Assembly (NCBI GenBank): GCA_016795065.1
Contig: JAEUIU010000016.1
Location: 1 to 64,000 of the forward strand
Origin: Phycisphaerae bacterium
GTDB taxonomy: Bacteria > Planctomycetota > Phycisphaerae > Phycisphaerales > SM1A02
Length of the DNA stretch: 64,000 bases
Direction: 5' to 3'
The number at the start of each line of letters is the position of its first letter. Position 1 is the first letter of the stretch. Positions 52,185 to 61,155 of this stretch are shown one piece after another. The notes beneath the pieces are model-generated. The model worked only from the letters and a program-made list of their open reading frames with translations, had not been told where the DNA came from and made no database searches. The position numbers and the translations under genes were made by a program.

Positions 52185-52215
52185 CGCCCCGCTGCCGTAA
52201 TCGGCGGGCGGGGCG
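52185..52215 (-). terminator. Attenuator-like hairpin between rpsJ and rplC
   Basis: The outer stem CGCCCCGC and GCGGGGCG and the inner GCCG and CGGC form a 12-bp stem with one bulge. On the minus strand it is followed by TTTCGTT. It lies 9 bp after the rpsJ stop and could cut the amount of downstream mRNA. Confidence 0.5.
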
Positions 52216-52224
52216 ATGAGAGGC

Positions 52225-52533
<309 letters not shown>

Positions 52534-53014
52534 TCCAGAACCTCTTTCAGCGACGAACTTCAGCGACGAAACGGTTGGACCGAGTCGTTGCGACAACCCG
52601 CCTCGATGTCCCGGCAACCGCACGTGGCGGTTACCACAGCCCGGCTCCGACAGCGACGTCACGCATGACGTCCGTCTCGGAACCGCGTCGGCGAGCCCTT
52701 TTCTTGATCGGCCGCACGCACAGCGCGTGCACGGTCTGGGCCTGCCGGGAAACGGCGAGAATCGGGGAGGATAGCTATCCGCAAGATCCTGTCAAGACGA
52801 CGGGCCGTTCTGACCTCTCCCGACCCTGCTCGAGCGCCTTGTTTGGGCCTTCCATTCTGGCATCGAAGGTCCGAAAGTCAGGGGCTTCATCACGGCGATG
52901 GACGCCGCGGCGGATACCCTGTCACCCTCTGGCCCGCACAAACTCGGCGGGGCACTGCCCCCTGACCGATTCCGACTCGTCTCGGTTCGAACCCTCCGAC
53001 GGGGATATCACCCG
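52534..53014. other. 481-bp divergent region between rpsJ and an exported-protein gene
   Basis: It holds the ribosomal-operon promoter candidate at 52768-52795 and a minus-strand leader of about 230 bases. No small gene or tRNA was found here. Confidence 0.5.
52768..52795 (-). promoter_or_regulatory. Promoter candidate of the ribosomal operon
   Basis: On the minus strand TTGACA (52795 to 52790) is followed by a 16-bp spacer and TATCCT (52773 to 52768). The first box is perfect and the second is 4 of 6. The resulting leader before rpsJ would be about 225 bases. Confidence 0.6.
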
Positions 53015-54553
53015 ATGCGCCTTCTGCGTCCCCTGCGACTCCCCTCCCATTGTTCATCGCTCGTCGCTGGTTTCATCCTCTTCTTATCCACAGCCTATCC
53101 CGCTGTTGGCCAAGCCCCTGCCACCGCGCCTGACGGTGGTCATGGGGATTCCGCCCCAGCCACGAGCCCCCCGCGCTCCACCCCGGCTCGCCCAGCCGAC
53201 TCGGGAGACATCGATGCGCGGACCGATCCGATCCGGGCCCTGGAAGAGGGATGGGTGGTGGTCGAGGGCCTTGGGCTGAAGTTCCGACCGCCGCAGCCGG
53301 CGCTTGGAAAGGGCGAGGACCTCGCCGGCGTCCTTCGCTACGAGGTCGTGGACGGCTCCGCGTCGCCGCGCTGGTGGATGCGATTCCAGACGCTCACAAG
53401 CTCTCGAAGCGGACTTACCGCCAAGGACCAGATCAACGCGTATCTCGACGCGATGACCAAGAGCGGGAAGAGCTTCACCGTCACCATTGATGAGGCGATC
53501 TCGCCGAGCGGATCGAAGGGCGAGGGACGCTTTGTCATTCTCGAGTCGCCGCTCCCGCAGGGCGGCACCGGCACAAGCGGGTGGGTCATCATCCCGACCG
53601 GCAACGACCGTTACCTCGTCTGCTCTCTCGTCGCACCAACGAACACCTTCGCTAGCGTCCTCCCCAGCCTGCGGGAGAGTTTCGAGACGATGTCGGTCCT
53701 CTCTCCCGACCAGATCGTGAAGGACCGGCGTGAACGGATCGATCGAGGCACGGACATGCTGCGCTTCAGCGAGTCCAAGCTCCGCGAGGCGCTTCAGCAG
53801 GACCCGCTTCTCTTTCGCGTCTTTCGCGAGGGAAGTCGGGCCGACGGCTCGGACGCCACCGAGATCGGATGGATGACGGTTCGAGCGATCGAGGGGATGC
53901 GTGGCGAGGTCGACGCCTCACGCGACAGCGCCAAGTTCGACAGCGACGAGCGCGAAAAGGGCCTGATGGTGATCGTCCAGGCCAAGACCGTCATCGGTGG
54001 CGACGCGACCAATCTCGTCGACACCGAGTCACGCTACTGGGTGTCGTGGGACCGGACGAGCGAAGTCTGGTCGATTCGCAGCACCCAACGACAGCGTGAC
54101 GCGGCCCGCACCACCAGCCAGACGGGTGTGCGCACGCCCCCCCGGCGAGGCGACCCGCGTCCGATCCTGCGGGTGGTGAACTCGACAGGCATGAGCGAGC
54201 CGCTCGAGTGGGCCGTACCTCCGAACTACCTGTCGCAGGCCGAACTGGTGATGCTCGGCCGTTTGTTGCCCCGCGACAATCCGCATCCCGATCCCTACGC
54301 CAGCTACGCCTTCGATCCGAAGACCAACGGGCTGCCGCAGCGAATCGACTCGCTCAAGCGCAACGACGACGGCACGTGGACGCTTGAGACGCGGATCGGC
54401 GCCGCGCCGGTGCCGCTGATCCAGACCTTCGACGACAAGGGCAACCGGTCCCGGCGCGTTGACGTCGACGCCATCGGAACCGTCGTCACCGAGCGCATCA
54501 CCGCCGAGAAGCTCAAGTCGATCTGGCGAGCCAAGGGACTCCCGATCCAATGA
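53015..54553 (+). CDS. Exported hypothetical protein
   Basis: The 512-residue protein has a signal peptide (CSSLVAGFILFLSTAYPAVG), then a Pro/Ala-rich linker. A domain follows with GWVVVEGLGLKFRPP and SGWVIIPTGNDRYLVC, which suggests a beta-rich fold. No catalytic motif is recognised. Its end overlaps the next lipoprotein gene as ATGA, so the two form an operon and probably act together in the envelope. Confidence 0.75.
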   Translation: MRLLRPLRLPSHCSSLVAGFILFLSTAYPAVGQAPATAPDGGHGDSAPATSPPRSTPARPADSGDIDARTDPIRALEEGWVVVEGLGLKFRPPQPALGKGEDLAGVLRYEVVDGSASPRWWMRFQTLTSSRSGLTAKDQINAYLDAMTKSGKSFTVTIDEAISPSGSKGEGRFVILESPLPQGGTGTSGWVIIPTGNDRYLVCSLVAPTNTFASVLPSLRESFETMSVLSPDQIVKDRRERIDRGTDMLRFSESKLREALQQDPLLFRVFREGSRADGSDATEIGWMTVRAIEGMRGEVDASRDSAKFDSDEREKGLMVIVQAKTVIGGDATNLVDTESRYWVSWDRTSEVWSIRSTQRQRDAARTTSQTGVRTPPRRGDPRPILRVVNSTGMSEPLEWAVPPNYLSQAELVMLGRLLPRDNPHPDPYASYAFDPKTNGLPQRIDSLKRNDDGTWTLETRIGAAPVPLIQTFDDKGNRSRRVDVDAIGTVVTERITAEKLKSIWRAKGLPIQ

Positions 54554-55290
54554 GTCGAGTTGCTCGGAGCGTCGCACTCGTGAGCTTGGTGCTTGTCGCG
54601 CTCCAGCAACCGGGCTGCACGACCGATTCCGCGCTGGTGAACGATCCCGTCCCCTCGGCCCCGCGCTTCGAATCGATCCGTCAGCTCCCCGCGGATGGCG
54701 CCGTCAGCGCGGCCGATCTCGTCCCGGGTCATGACGGCGTCGAGGTGTGGGTGTCGGTCGAAGGTCTCCTTGCCCCGAACGAGTTCGACCTGACGACGAC
54801 CGAAAGCGCGATCCTCGCAGGCACCACATCGACCCGCACCGCAGACCTGGAGACCGCCCATTGGCGAGTCGCCGCCGATGGATCCATCTCGCTTGAGCGG
54901 GTGGATTCCCATCCGGATGCAACGGCGTCGCTTTTTGATCCACCGCTCCTGATCGCACCGGCCTCGCTGACTTGTGGCGCCGACGTTCATGCCGAGTCCT
55001 CGATGCGTGCGGTCCGCCTGCCCAAAGCCACCTCGAAGCGCGATCGCGGCCTGGCACGGCGCACCGTCCGATACGCACGCGATGAGGATGTCCGCTGGCG
55101 GGGCGAGGAGCACCGCATGAAAGTCATCGAGGTGACCTTCACGGCCGACCTCTCTGCTGCCCAAGTCGAGCGAAAGTCGGAATTGTGGGTTCTTCCGGGT
55201 CTAGGCATCGTGGCCGAACGCTGGCGCGAGCGACTGGTGATTCTCAAGCTCTTTCCCAAGGAAAGCGGGCAGTTCGCCTATCGGCGCTGA
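54550..55290 (+). CDS. Hypothetical lipoprotein
   Basis: The 246-residue protein has a lipoprotein signal ALVSLVLVALQQPGC with Cys at 23. The mature part includes a positively charged region KATSKRDRGLARRTVRY and a last strand block LWVLPGLGIVAERWRE, the kind of turn seen in periplasmic DUF proteins. No known family is certain. It is translationally coupled to the gene before it. Confidence 0.72.
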   Translation: MSRVARSVALVSLVLVALQQPGCTTDSALVNDPVPSAPRFESIRQLPADGAVSAADLVPGHDGVEVWVSVEGLLAPNEFDLTTTESAILAGTTSTRTADLETAHWRVAADGSISLERVDSHPDATASLFDPPLLIAPASLTCGADVHAESSMRAVRLPKATSKRDRGLARRTVRYARDEDVRWRGEEHRMKVIEVTFTADLSAAQVERKSELWVLPGLGIVAERWRERLVILKLFPKESGQFAYRR

Positions 55291-55381
55291 CAGATAGCCT
55301 TGCAAGTGAAAGTGGGCTCATGCCGCTTTCGCACTCCCCGACTTGAGCCGGGGCTTCGACGCTGCGTACGCTCTCCGCCAT

Positions 55382-56224
55382 ATGGCACGCCCGCGCATCC
55401 TCCTCGCGATCCCCGTCTACAACGAGGAGAAGTACGTCTCGAAGGTACTCTCCGAGGTGCGCGGCTATGTCGCCCGGCCGTGTCAGGCCGCATGCATGCT
55501 GGACAGCGTGCTGGTGGTCGACGACGGATCCACCGACGCGACGCCAATGGAGCTGGCCAAACATCGCGTTGAAGTGATCCGACACGCCGAGAACCGCGGA
55601 TACGGCCGCTCGATGCAGGACATGTTCCGCTGGGCCAGTTTCGACCGGTTTGACTGGCTCATCACGATGGATTGCGATGAGCAGCATGAGCCTGCAGCCC
55701 TGCCCTCATTCGTCGAGGCGATCTGCGCCGATGACGCCGATGTCATCTCCGGCTCGCGTTACCTCCGCAACACGCCGCTGGACGACTTGCCGCCCGGCGA
55801 CCGCCGCCGCATCAACGCAACCATCACCGACGACCTGCGGACGCGACTCGGGCTCGACCTCACCGACAGCTTCTGCGGCTTCAAGGCCTATCGCGTCTCG
55901 GCGTGCGAACGGCTCTCCTTCGACATCGATGGCTATGACTTCCCGATGCAGTTCTGGCCGCAGGCCGTGGCCAACGGGTTGAGAGTGCGGGAAATCCCCG
56001 TGCGGCTCATCTACAACGATCCGAACCGCAGCTTCGGCGGACCGCTCGATGATCCGACGCACCGGCTGCTTACCTATCGCAAGACGATGCACCGGGAGAT
56101 CCTCCGCCTGAGGGATCGGCTTCCCGCAACGGCGACGGCGGGCCTTTCGATGCGCGATGCCTGTTGCTGTTGCTCGCGCCACGCTGACGACGAGCGGGAA
56201 CGCGATTGGACCACCTGCGAATGA
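55382..56224 (+). CDS. Family 2 glycosyltransferase
   Basis: The 280-residue protein has the GT-A nucleotide fold: ILLAIPVYNEEKYVSKVL, VLVVDDGSTDATP, a DxD-like MDCDEQHEP and a later GYDFPMQFWPQA. It transfers a sugar from a nucleotide sugar, with dolichol-phosphate-mannose-synthase-like members closest in pattern. The C-terminus ends in a run CCCC that is unusual. ATG 55382 is chosen. Its end overlaps the next start as ATGA. Confidence 0.85.
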   Translation: MARPRILLAIPVYNEEKYVSKVLSEVRGYVARPCQAACMLDSVLVVDDGSTDATPMELAKHRVEVIRHAENRGYGRSMQDMFRWASFDRFDWLITMDCDEQHEPAALPSFVEAICADDADVISGSRYLRNTPLDDLPPGDRRRINATITDDLRTRLGLDLTDSFCGFKAYRVSACERLSFDIDGYDFPMQFWPQAVANGLRVREIPVRLIYNDPNRSFGGPLDDPTHRLLTYRKTMHREILRLRDRLPATATAGLSMRDACCCCSRHADDERERDWTTCE

Positions 56225-57558
56225 GTTACGCCGAGCTTGCTGCCCTCCGCTCGGAGACCCTGGTCGCACCCGCGATCGCGGAACAGATCGCTAGCCTAAA
56301 ACGGGCCCGGGATGCGGCGGGTCGCATCTCGCTCTTCGGCCAGCCCTTGGTCGCGTGGCAACGGACCAGTCGCGCGGCGTTAGGAATTGCCGATGATCGT
56401 CCGGTCGTCATGACAGGGCATCAGGCCGGCATATGGCACGCGGGGATCCTCTCGAAATGGATCGTGGCCGATGAGGTCGCGTGCCAATCGAATGCATCCG
56501 TCGCGGCGATCGTGGTCGATCAGGACACCAACGACGCAAGCCTCATCGCCTATCCCACTCTTCGCGACGGCGTCCTGGGCTCTGCCTCGCTACCGGCCGT
56601 GCCGTCGCGACGCTCTGGGCCGACCGGACGTCAACCGCCCATTCGCGTCGGTCCCGCCGAAGCCGCTCCCATTCCCGAGGTCGCCGATGCCCTCGAACGC
56701 ATCCGCCGGGCCGTGAACGAGTCGTCGGTCATGCCGAACATCGCGTTGCAGATGAGCCTCGCGCAGAGCTCCCTCATGAGCGAACTGTTAGGGCTGGTGT
56801 CAGGACCGATCACCAACGTGCCCGCGACCGCGGTCCTCAAGACGCCGTTCGCGGAGCGGCTGCTTGGCGCGATGCAAGGCGATCCGGAGCAGTGCCGAGC
56901 TGCCTACAACGCGGCCTTGTCCGCAGATCCGGGCGTGGCGCGGGCCCTTCTTCCGGGCGAATTGCCGCTCTGGCGCCTGACCGAGGGCGGACGGGAAACG
57001 GTCTTCGCCTCGGACATGCGCGCTCCCCTTGCCCCGCGGGCACTCCTCATGACGGCGATCGCGAGGCTCGTCCTCTCCGACCTCTTCATCCACGGCACTG
57101 GTGGAGGCCGCTACGAGCGCGTGACCGAGGCATGGATACGCGGATGGCTCGATATCGAACTACCCGCCATGTCGATCGCGACCGCGACGGTGCGCCTACC
57201 CCTTGGCCGGTTCCTCGGAGCGGGCCCGGCAGTGACCATCGCTGAACTTCGCCGCAGGGAGTTCGACCCGGACGGCTCGGAGCGCCAATTAAGCCCCGCG
57301 ATGAGAGAGAAGCTCGACGCCGTTGCGTCAGCACCGCGGCGGTCGACCGAGCGCCGTGAGCGCTACCTCGCCCTGATGCAGCATCGCCAGGCTCGCCGCG
57401 CCGCCCATGCGGCCGAGCTCCAGACCTTGCGCGACGCCGTCGCGCATGGTGCCCGCGAGGCTCGCGCAGCGGAGCTTGCCGCAAGCCGCACGTGGCCATG
57501 GCCATTGCATGAACGAACGGTGCTGGCGGAGCTTCGGGCGAGGCTCACATCCGGGTAA
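56221..57558 (+). CDS. BshC-like (YllA-family) conserved protein
   Basis: The 445-residue protein has VVMTGHQAGIWHAGILSKW and AIVVDQDTNDASLIAYP, a pattern close to BshC, which adds cysteine in bacillithiol synthesis (there G-Q-Q-P-G-L and D-x-D). The C-terminal half is long and helical and Arg/Ala-rich. No bshA or bshB is visible, so a bacillithiol role is doubtful. It is coupled with the glycosyltransferase. Confidence 0.6.
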   Translation: MSYAELAALRSETLVAPAIAEQIASLKRARDAAGRISLFGQPLVAWQRTSRAALGIADDRPVVMTGHQAGIWHAGILSKWIVADEVACQSNASVAAIVVDQDTNDASLIAYPTLRDGVLGSASLPAVPSRRSGPTGRQPPIRVGPAEAAPIPEVADALERIRRAVNESSVMPNIALQMSLAQSSLMSELLGLVSGPITNVPATAVLKTPFAERLLGAMQGDPEQCRAAYNAALSADPGVARALLPGELPLWRLTEGGRETVFASDMRAPLAPRALLMTAIARLVLSDLFIHGTGGGRYERVTEAWIRGWLDIELPAMSIATATVRLPLGRFLGAGPAVTIAELRRREFDPDGSERQLSPAMREKLDAVASAPRRSTERRERYLALMQHRQARRAAHAAELQTLRDAVAHGAREARAAELAASRTWPWPLHERTVLAELRARLTSG

Positions 57559-57567
57559 CGTCGGTCA

Positions 57568-58590
57568 TCACTCCGGCATGCGCAGCGGATCCGGCCGGTA
57601 AAGTCGATTCCCGTCCAGCGCCCAGACCTTGTCGGTGAAGTCTCCGCCGAGATCGGTCTCTAGCCCGTACTCGCCACGGCGCACTTGGGTGAGGGCCAGC
57701 GCGGTCTTCGCGTCGAGATTGTCGAGGAGGGCAACGAAGATCGCCTCCGGCGTCGCCGGCTGCTTTGGAGCGCCGAACTCAAGCTTGTCGTGGTGGCTCG
57801 CGATGATGTGCTCGAGGACCGTCTGGGCCCGTGGCGGAAGATCCGGACCGCCGGCCGCCTTCACCGCGTTGAACTTGGAGCGGAGGAGGAGCATGCCATC
57901 GACGACGTGACCGATGAGGTTGCCGCGGAAGGTGTAATTGAAGCCACGCTCCCACTCCAGCTCGATCGTCTTGCCTAGGTCATGGGTGAAGAGGCCCATC
58001 AGGATGAGATCGCGATTGAGCTCGGGATAGAGCGGGAGAATCCGCTCGGCGACCTTGAGCAACTGAAGGGTGTGCTCGAGCAGGCCACCGATGAAGGCGT
58101 GGTGCACGCTCGCTGCCGCCGGCGCGCGGCGGAAGCGGCGCATGAGGTTCTCGTCGGTGATGAAGACCTCGGCGAGCTTCTGCATACCTGGGTGGCGCAG
58201 CGTGCCCATGATGCCGGAAAGCTCTTCGAACATCGCATCAATGTCATGGCGTGTCGTCGGCACGAGCCGCGAGAGTTCCTCTGGCGACGGCTCGGCAGGC
58301 TCGACTGCGTCGATCACGATCTGGATTGCGCTGTTGTAGAGTTCGGTGCGTCCGCGGACTCGGACGAATCCCGCGTTCGAAAGTCGAGCGAAGCCCACCT
58401 CATCGCAATTCCACATCCGGGCGGGCACCTCGCCGCTGGCGTCGCGGAGGATGCACTTGAGAAAGGACTTCGCTTGGCGGGTGACCCCGAGTTGCGGGTT
58501 GATGAGGCTGTACACCCCATCGACAACCATCCGATCGGCGAGCGTCTTGATGTCGATTTGGCCGGTGGCGCCGGAAGCTGCTGCAGTCAT
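57568..58590 (-). CDS. HD-domain 3'-5' exoribonuclease-like protein (YhaM family)
   Basis: The 340-residue protein has an N-terminal OB-like nucleic-acid part (GEVPARMWN, GFVRVRGRTELYNSAIQI) and an HD phosphohydrolase part with HHAFIGGLLEHTLQL, FTHDLGKTIEL and IASHHDKLEFG. This matches YhaM-type nucleases that trim RNA 3' ends. ATG 58590 is chosen. It ends 9 bp from the convergent BshC-like gene. Confidence 0.85.
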   Translation of the reverse strand: MTAAASGATGQIDIKTLADRMVVDGVYSLINPQLGVTRQAKSFLKCILRDASGEVPARMWNCDEVGFARLSNAGFVRVRGRTELYNSAIQIVIDAVEPAEPSPEELSRLVPTTRHDIDAMFEELSGIMGTLRHPGMQKLAEVFITDENLMRRFRRAPAAASVHHAFIGGLLEHTLQLLKVAERILPLYPELNRDLILMGLFTHDLGKTIELEWERGFNYTFRGNLIGHVVDGMLLLRSKFNAVKAAGGPDLPPRAQTVLEHIIASHHDKLEFGAPKQPATPEAIFVALLDNLDAKTALALTQVRRGEYGLETDLGGDFTDKVWALDGNRLYRPDPLRMPE

Positions 58591-58627
58591 GGTCGCGAGT
58601 GTACCGACCATCGCGACACAACTGGAA

Positions 58628-59572
58628 TCAGGCGCCCTGTGACGCGCCGGCCTCGCCGCGCATCGCAGCCAAAACGACGGGCAACTCATCGGCGAGGTCG
58701 CCCGGCAACATGCCCGCCTCGCCATGCCGGTCAGCCCATCGGTCAGCGGCACATCCATGGATATGCACCGCGAGCCTCGCCGCGTCGAAGAGCGTGACCC
58801 GCGGCGTCGGCCCCCGCGAGAACTGGGCGACGAGTCCGGCAATGAGGCCCGCAAGCACATCGCCCGAGCCTCCCGTCGCCAGAGCAGCGTTGCCTGAACC
58901 GTTCACCCACGCCCGTAGCCCATCGCTGACCACCGTGCCTGCCCCCTTGAGGACAACGATGCATCCAAGCCGACGGGCCAACTCGCTTGCCGCCTCGACG
59001 CGCCCGGCGGGCTCCAGCGGATCCAGCCGCACTCCCAGTGACTCTGCCAACCGTGCGAACTCACCGGGGTGCGGCGTCATGATCACCGACGCCCGAATGT
59101 CGCGATGACCCTCCGGAAGCGAGGCGAGAGCATTGAGGCCATCGGCGTCGAGAACAACCGGCACCTGATCCTGGGAAAGCAGCCGAACGACGATCTGCTG
59201 TTCGGCCGTCCCGTTGCCGAAGCCCGGGCCCAAGGCGATCACCGACGCCCCACTCATCACCCCATCCAATCGCTCGGCCGCGCCGCTGGCATCCAAGCGC
59301 CCATCTGGCTGAGCAGGAAGCGCCACGCCCGTTGCAGCGGGGCAGAGGGTCAGACCGGCGGGGAGCAACTCTGCATGCATCGCCAGAACGGCGAGCCCCG
59401 CCCCACTTCGCAGTGCCGCCGTTGCGGCCAAGGCCGGCGCCCCGAGCATCGTGCGTTCACCATCGATCCCCAAGTGTCCACCGACCACCACGACAGTCCC
59501 GAACGTTCCCTTGTGACCGAGCGGATCGCGCGGCGGGAGCGGCGGCAGGTCGTGAAGCACCTCCGCGCTCAT
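58628..59572 (-). CDS. nnrD: ADP-dependent NAD(P)H-hydrate dehydratase
   Basis: The 314-residue protein of the YjeF C-terminal (ribokinase-like) family repairs hydrated NAD(P)H. It has GTVVVVGGHLGIDGERTML, VIALGPGFGNG, MTPHPGEFARL and the ATP-site GGSGDVLAGLIAG. The epimerase half (NnrE) is not fused. Its start overlaps the transglutaminase gene end by 4 bp, as ATGA. Confidence 0.92.
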   Translation of the reverse strand: MSAEVLHDLPPLPPRDPLGHKGTFGTVVVVGGHLGIDGERTMLGAPALAATAALRSGAGLAVLAMHAELLPAGLTLCPAATGVALPAQPDGRLDASGAAERLDGVMSGASVIALGPGFGNGTAEQQIVVRLLSQDQVPVVLDADGLNALASLPEGHRDIRASVIMTPHPGEFARLAESLGVRLDPLEPAGRVEAASELARRLGCIVVLKGAGTVVSDGLRAWVNGSGNAALATGGSGDVLAGLIAGLVAQFSRGPTPRVTLFDAARLAVHIHGCAADRWADRHGEAGMLPGDLADELPVVLAAMRGEAGASQGA

Positions 59573-61152
59573 CGGGTTGGCGACTCCTGCGGCGCGTTCG
59601 TGGTTTCGGCTGCGGCCGGAGCGGACGGCGAACGCGCGTCGTCGTCGCGCAGGTCAAGAATCGAGAGGTTGCCGATCAGGGAGAGGGTCGATGTCCACAT
59701 TGGATCGGTCGCCCCGGCCTCGAGCGCTCCGACCGCCACGCAAAGGTGGGCAGCATGGAAACGAGTCGGCAAGGTTGCGTCGTAGTCCACCCATTCGAGT
59801 CCGCCGCCCCCTTCCATCGGAACCAGGGCCTGCGTCCAGACATGCCAAGCCCAGACGTTCTTCTCGCCCGCGAAACGATCGGCGTAGACCAGTCCCGCCG
59901 CCACTCGGGCTGGAATGCCCGCCTCGCGAAGGAGCGCCGCCAGGAGCACCGCGTGCTCGCTGCAATCCCCACCGCGCGACTTGGCCGCTTCGGCCGCGGA
60001 CGCGAAGGCACTGGCCAGGTTCTTGTTGGGAAGGGCCCGATCGGTGGCCTTGCGAAGGACCTCGGCGCGCTCGCGTGGCGGATAGCTACGGTCCTTCGGC
60101 AGCGCTTTCTCGAGAATCGCCCGCACCGCCGGGTCGCTCCCGTCGATCAGTTGGGAACGGCTGATGAAGGCGGTCGATGTGGCCTCATCGCCGACAGGCG
60201 TGCTCCCGCGATCGGCATCGATCTCGACCTCGAGTTCGTTCGGGCCAACGCGCTTCACGCGCTGACCGCCGACGGATGGGAACTCGGCCAGTTCGTTCTC
60301 TTTGGTCGTGACCCGAAGCCTGAGCTTGGACATCTCCATGACACCGAAGAGGCGCCGCTTGGCTGGCACGAAACTCTTCACCAGGATCTCGGCCCCCGTC
60401 TTCTGGCTCGCCTCAATTGCCCGCTCCTTCGAGGTGAGCCGGGTCTTCAGTTCGCCGATCCCCAGGCTTGCGACGCTCTCCACCAAGACGCCATCCTGGG
60501 CGAAACGCTCGGTGATCTCGATCTTCTGAAGCGAGTCGATCACCGTCCAGATGTTGACCGGGATCATGCGCGGCGTCGGTTCGTGGTCGATGTTGGCGTG
60601 GCCGGTGCCCTTTCGTTTCATCGAATAGGACGGGAGCTCAAGACCCGTTTCCAGATCGATCGACCGATAGTTGATCTCGCGCGCACCGGCGGTCATACGC
60701 TCGAGGACATAGTTCTCGGCTGCCGCGGGCGTTAGCCATCCGTCGTTGGGGAGGACCTTCTCACGTTTTCCCGCGCTGTCGGTGATGGTCACCTTCCAGT
60801 TCTCTCCGTCGCGGGCGAAACGAAAGGTCGTTTCCGCCGGGCTTCCACCCATGTCTTGGCGGATCGAACCCTCGATCGGCTCGCCGCGCTTGCTCTCGAT
60901 GAAGACGCTCTGGGTCGAGATGGCCACGCTGGTCTCGCCGCGCGAAAGCCGCATCTGCATCGACCGCGTGGTCCTGATCTGTTGGCCGTCGGTCTCCTCA
61001 AGGGAATGCATCGACCCGCAGGACTGGCCAGCGAGGGTGAGTTCGAACCATCGCTCCTCCGCCACGGTCCAATCGGCGGCGCCCGCGATGCGGACCATGG
61101 TGGCGACCATCAGGAGGACGATCGCCCACGATGAGAGGAAAGATGGTCGCAT
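59569..61152 (-). CDS. Exported transglutaminase-like protein
   Basis: The 527-residue protein has a signal peptide (WAIVLLMVATMVRIAGAADW) and a long N-terminal beta domain. The C-terminal transglutaminase-core triad has Cys in SRGGDCSEHAVLLAALLREA, His in WAWHVWTQA and Asp in WVDYDATLP. Such bacterial proteins are proteases or amide-processing enzymes in the periplasm. It follows lysS by 3 bp on the same strand. The C-terminal tail is Ala/Ser/Pro-rich. Confidence 0.87.
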   Translation of the reverse strand: MRPSFLSSWAIVLLMVATMVRIAGAADWTVAEERWFELTLAGQSCGSMHSLEETDGQQIRTTRSMQMRLSRGETSVAISTQSVFIESKRGEPIEGSIRQDMGGSPAETTFRFARDGENWKVTITDSAGKREKVLPNDGWLTPAAAENYVLERMTAGAREINYRSIDLETGLELPSYSMKRKGTGHANIDHEPTPRMIPVNIWTVIDSLQKIEITERFAQDGVLVESVASLGIGELKTRLTSKERAIEASQKTGAEILVKSFVPAKRRLFGVMEMSKLRLRVTTKENELAEFPSVGGQRVKRVGPNELEVEIDADRGSTPVGDEATSTAFISRSQLIDGSDPAVRAILEKALPKDRSYPPRERAEVLRKATDRALPNKNLASAFASAAEAAKSRGGDCSEHAVLLAALLREAGIPARVAAGLVYADRFAGEKNVWAWHVWTQALVPMEGGGGLEWVDYDATLPTRFHAAHLCVAVGALEAGATDPMWTSTLSLIGNLSILDLRDDDARSPSAPAAAETTNAPQESPTR

Positions 61153-61155
61153 CGG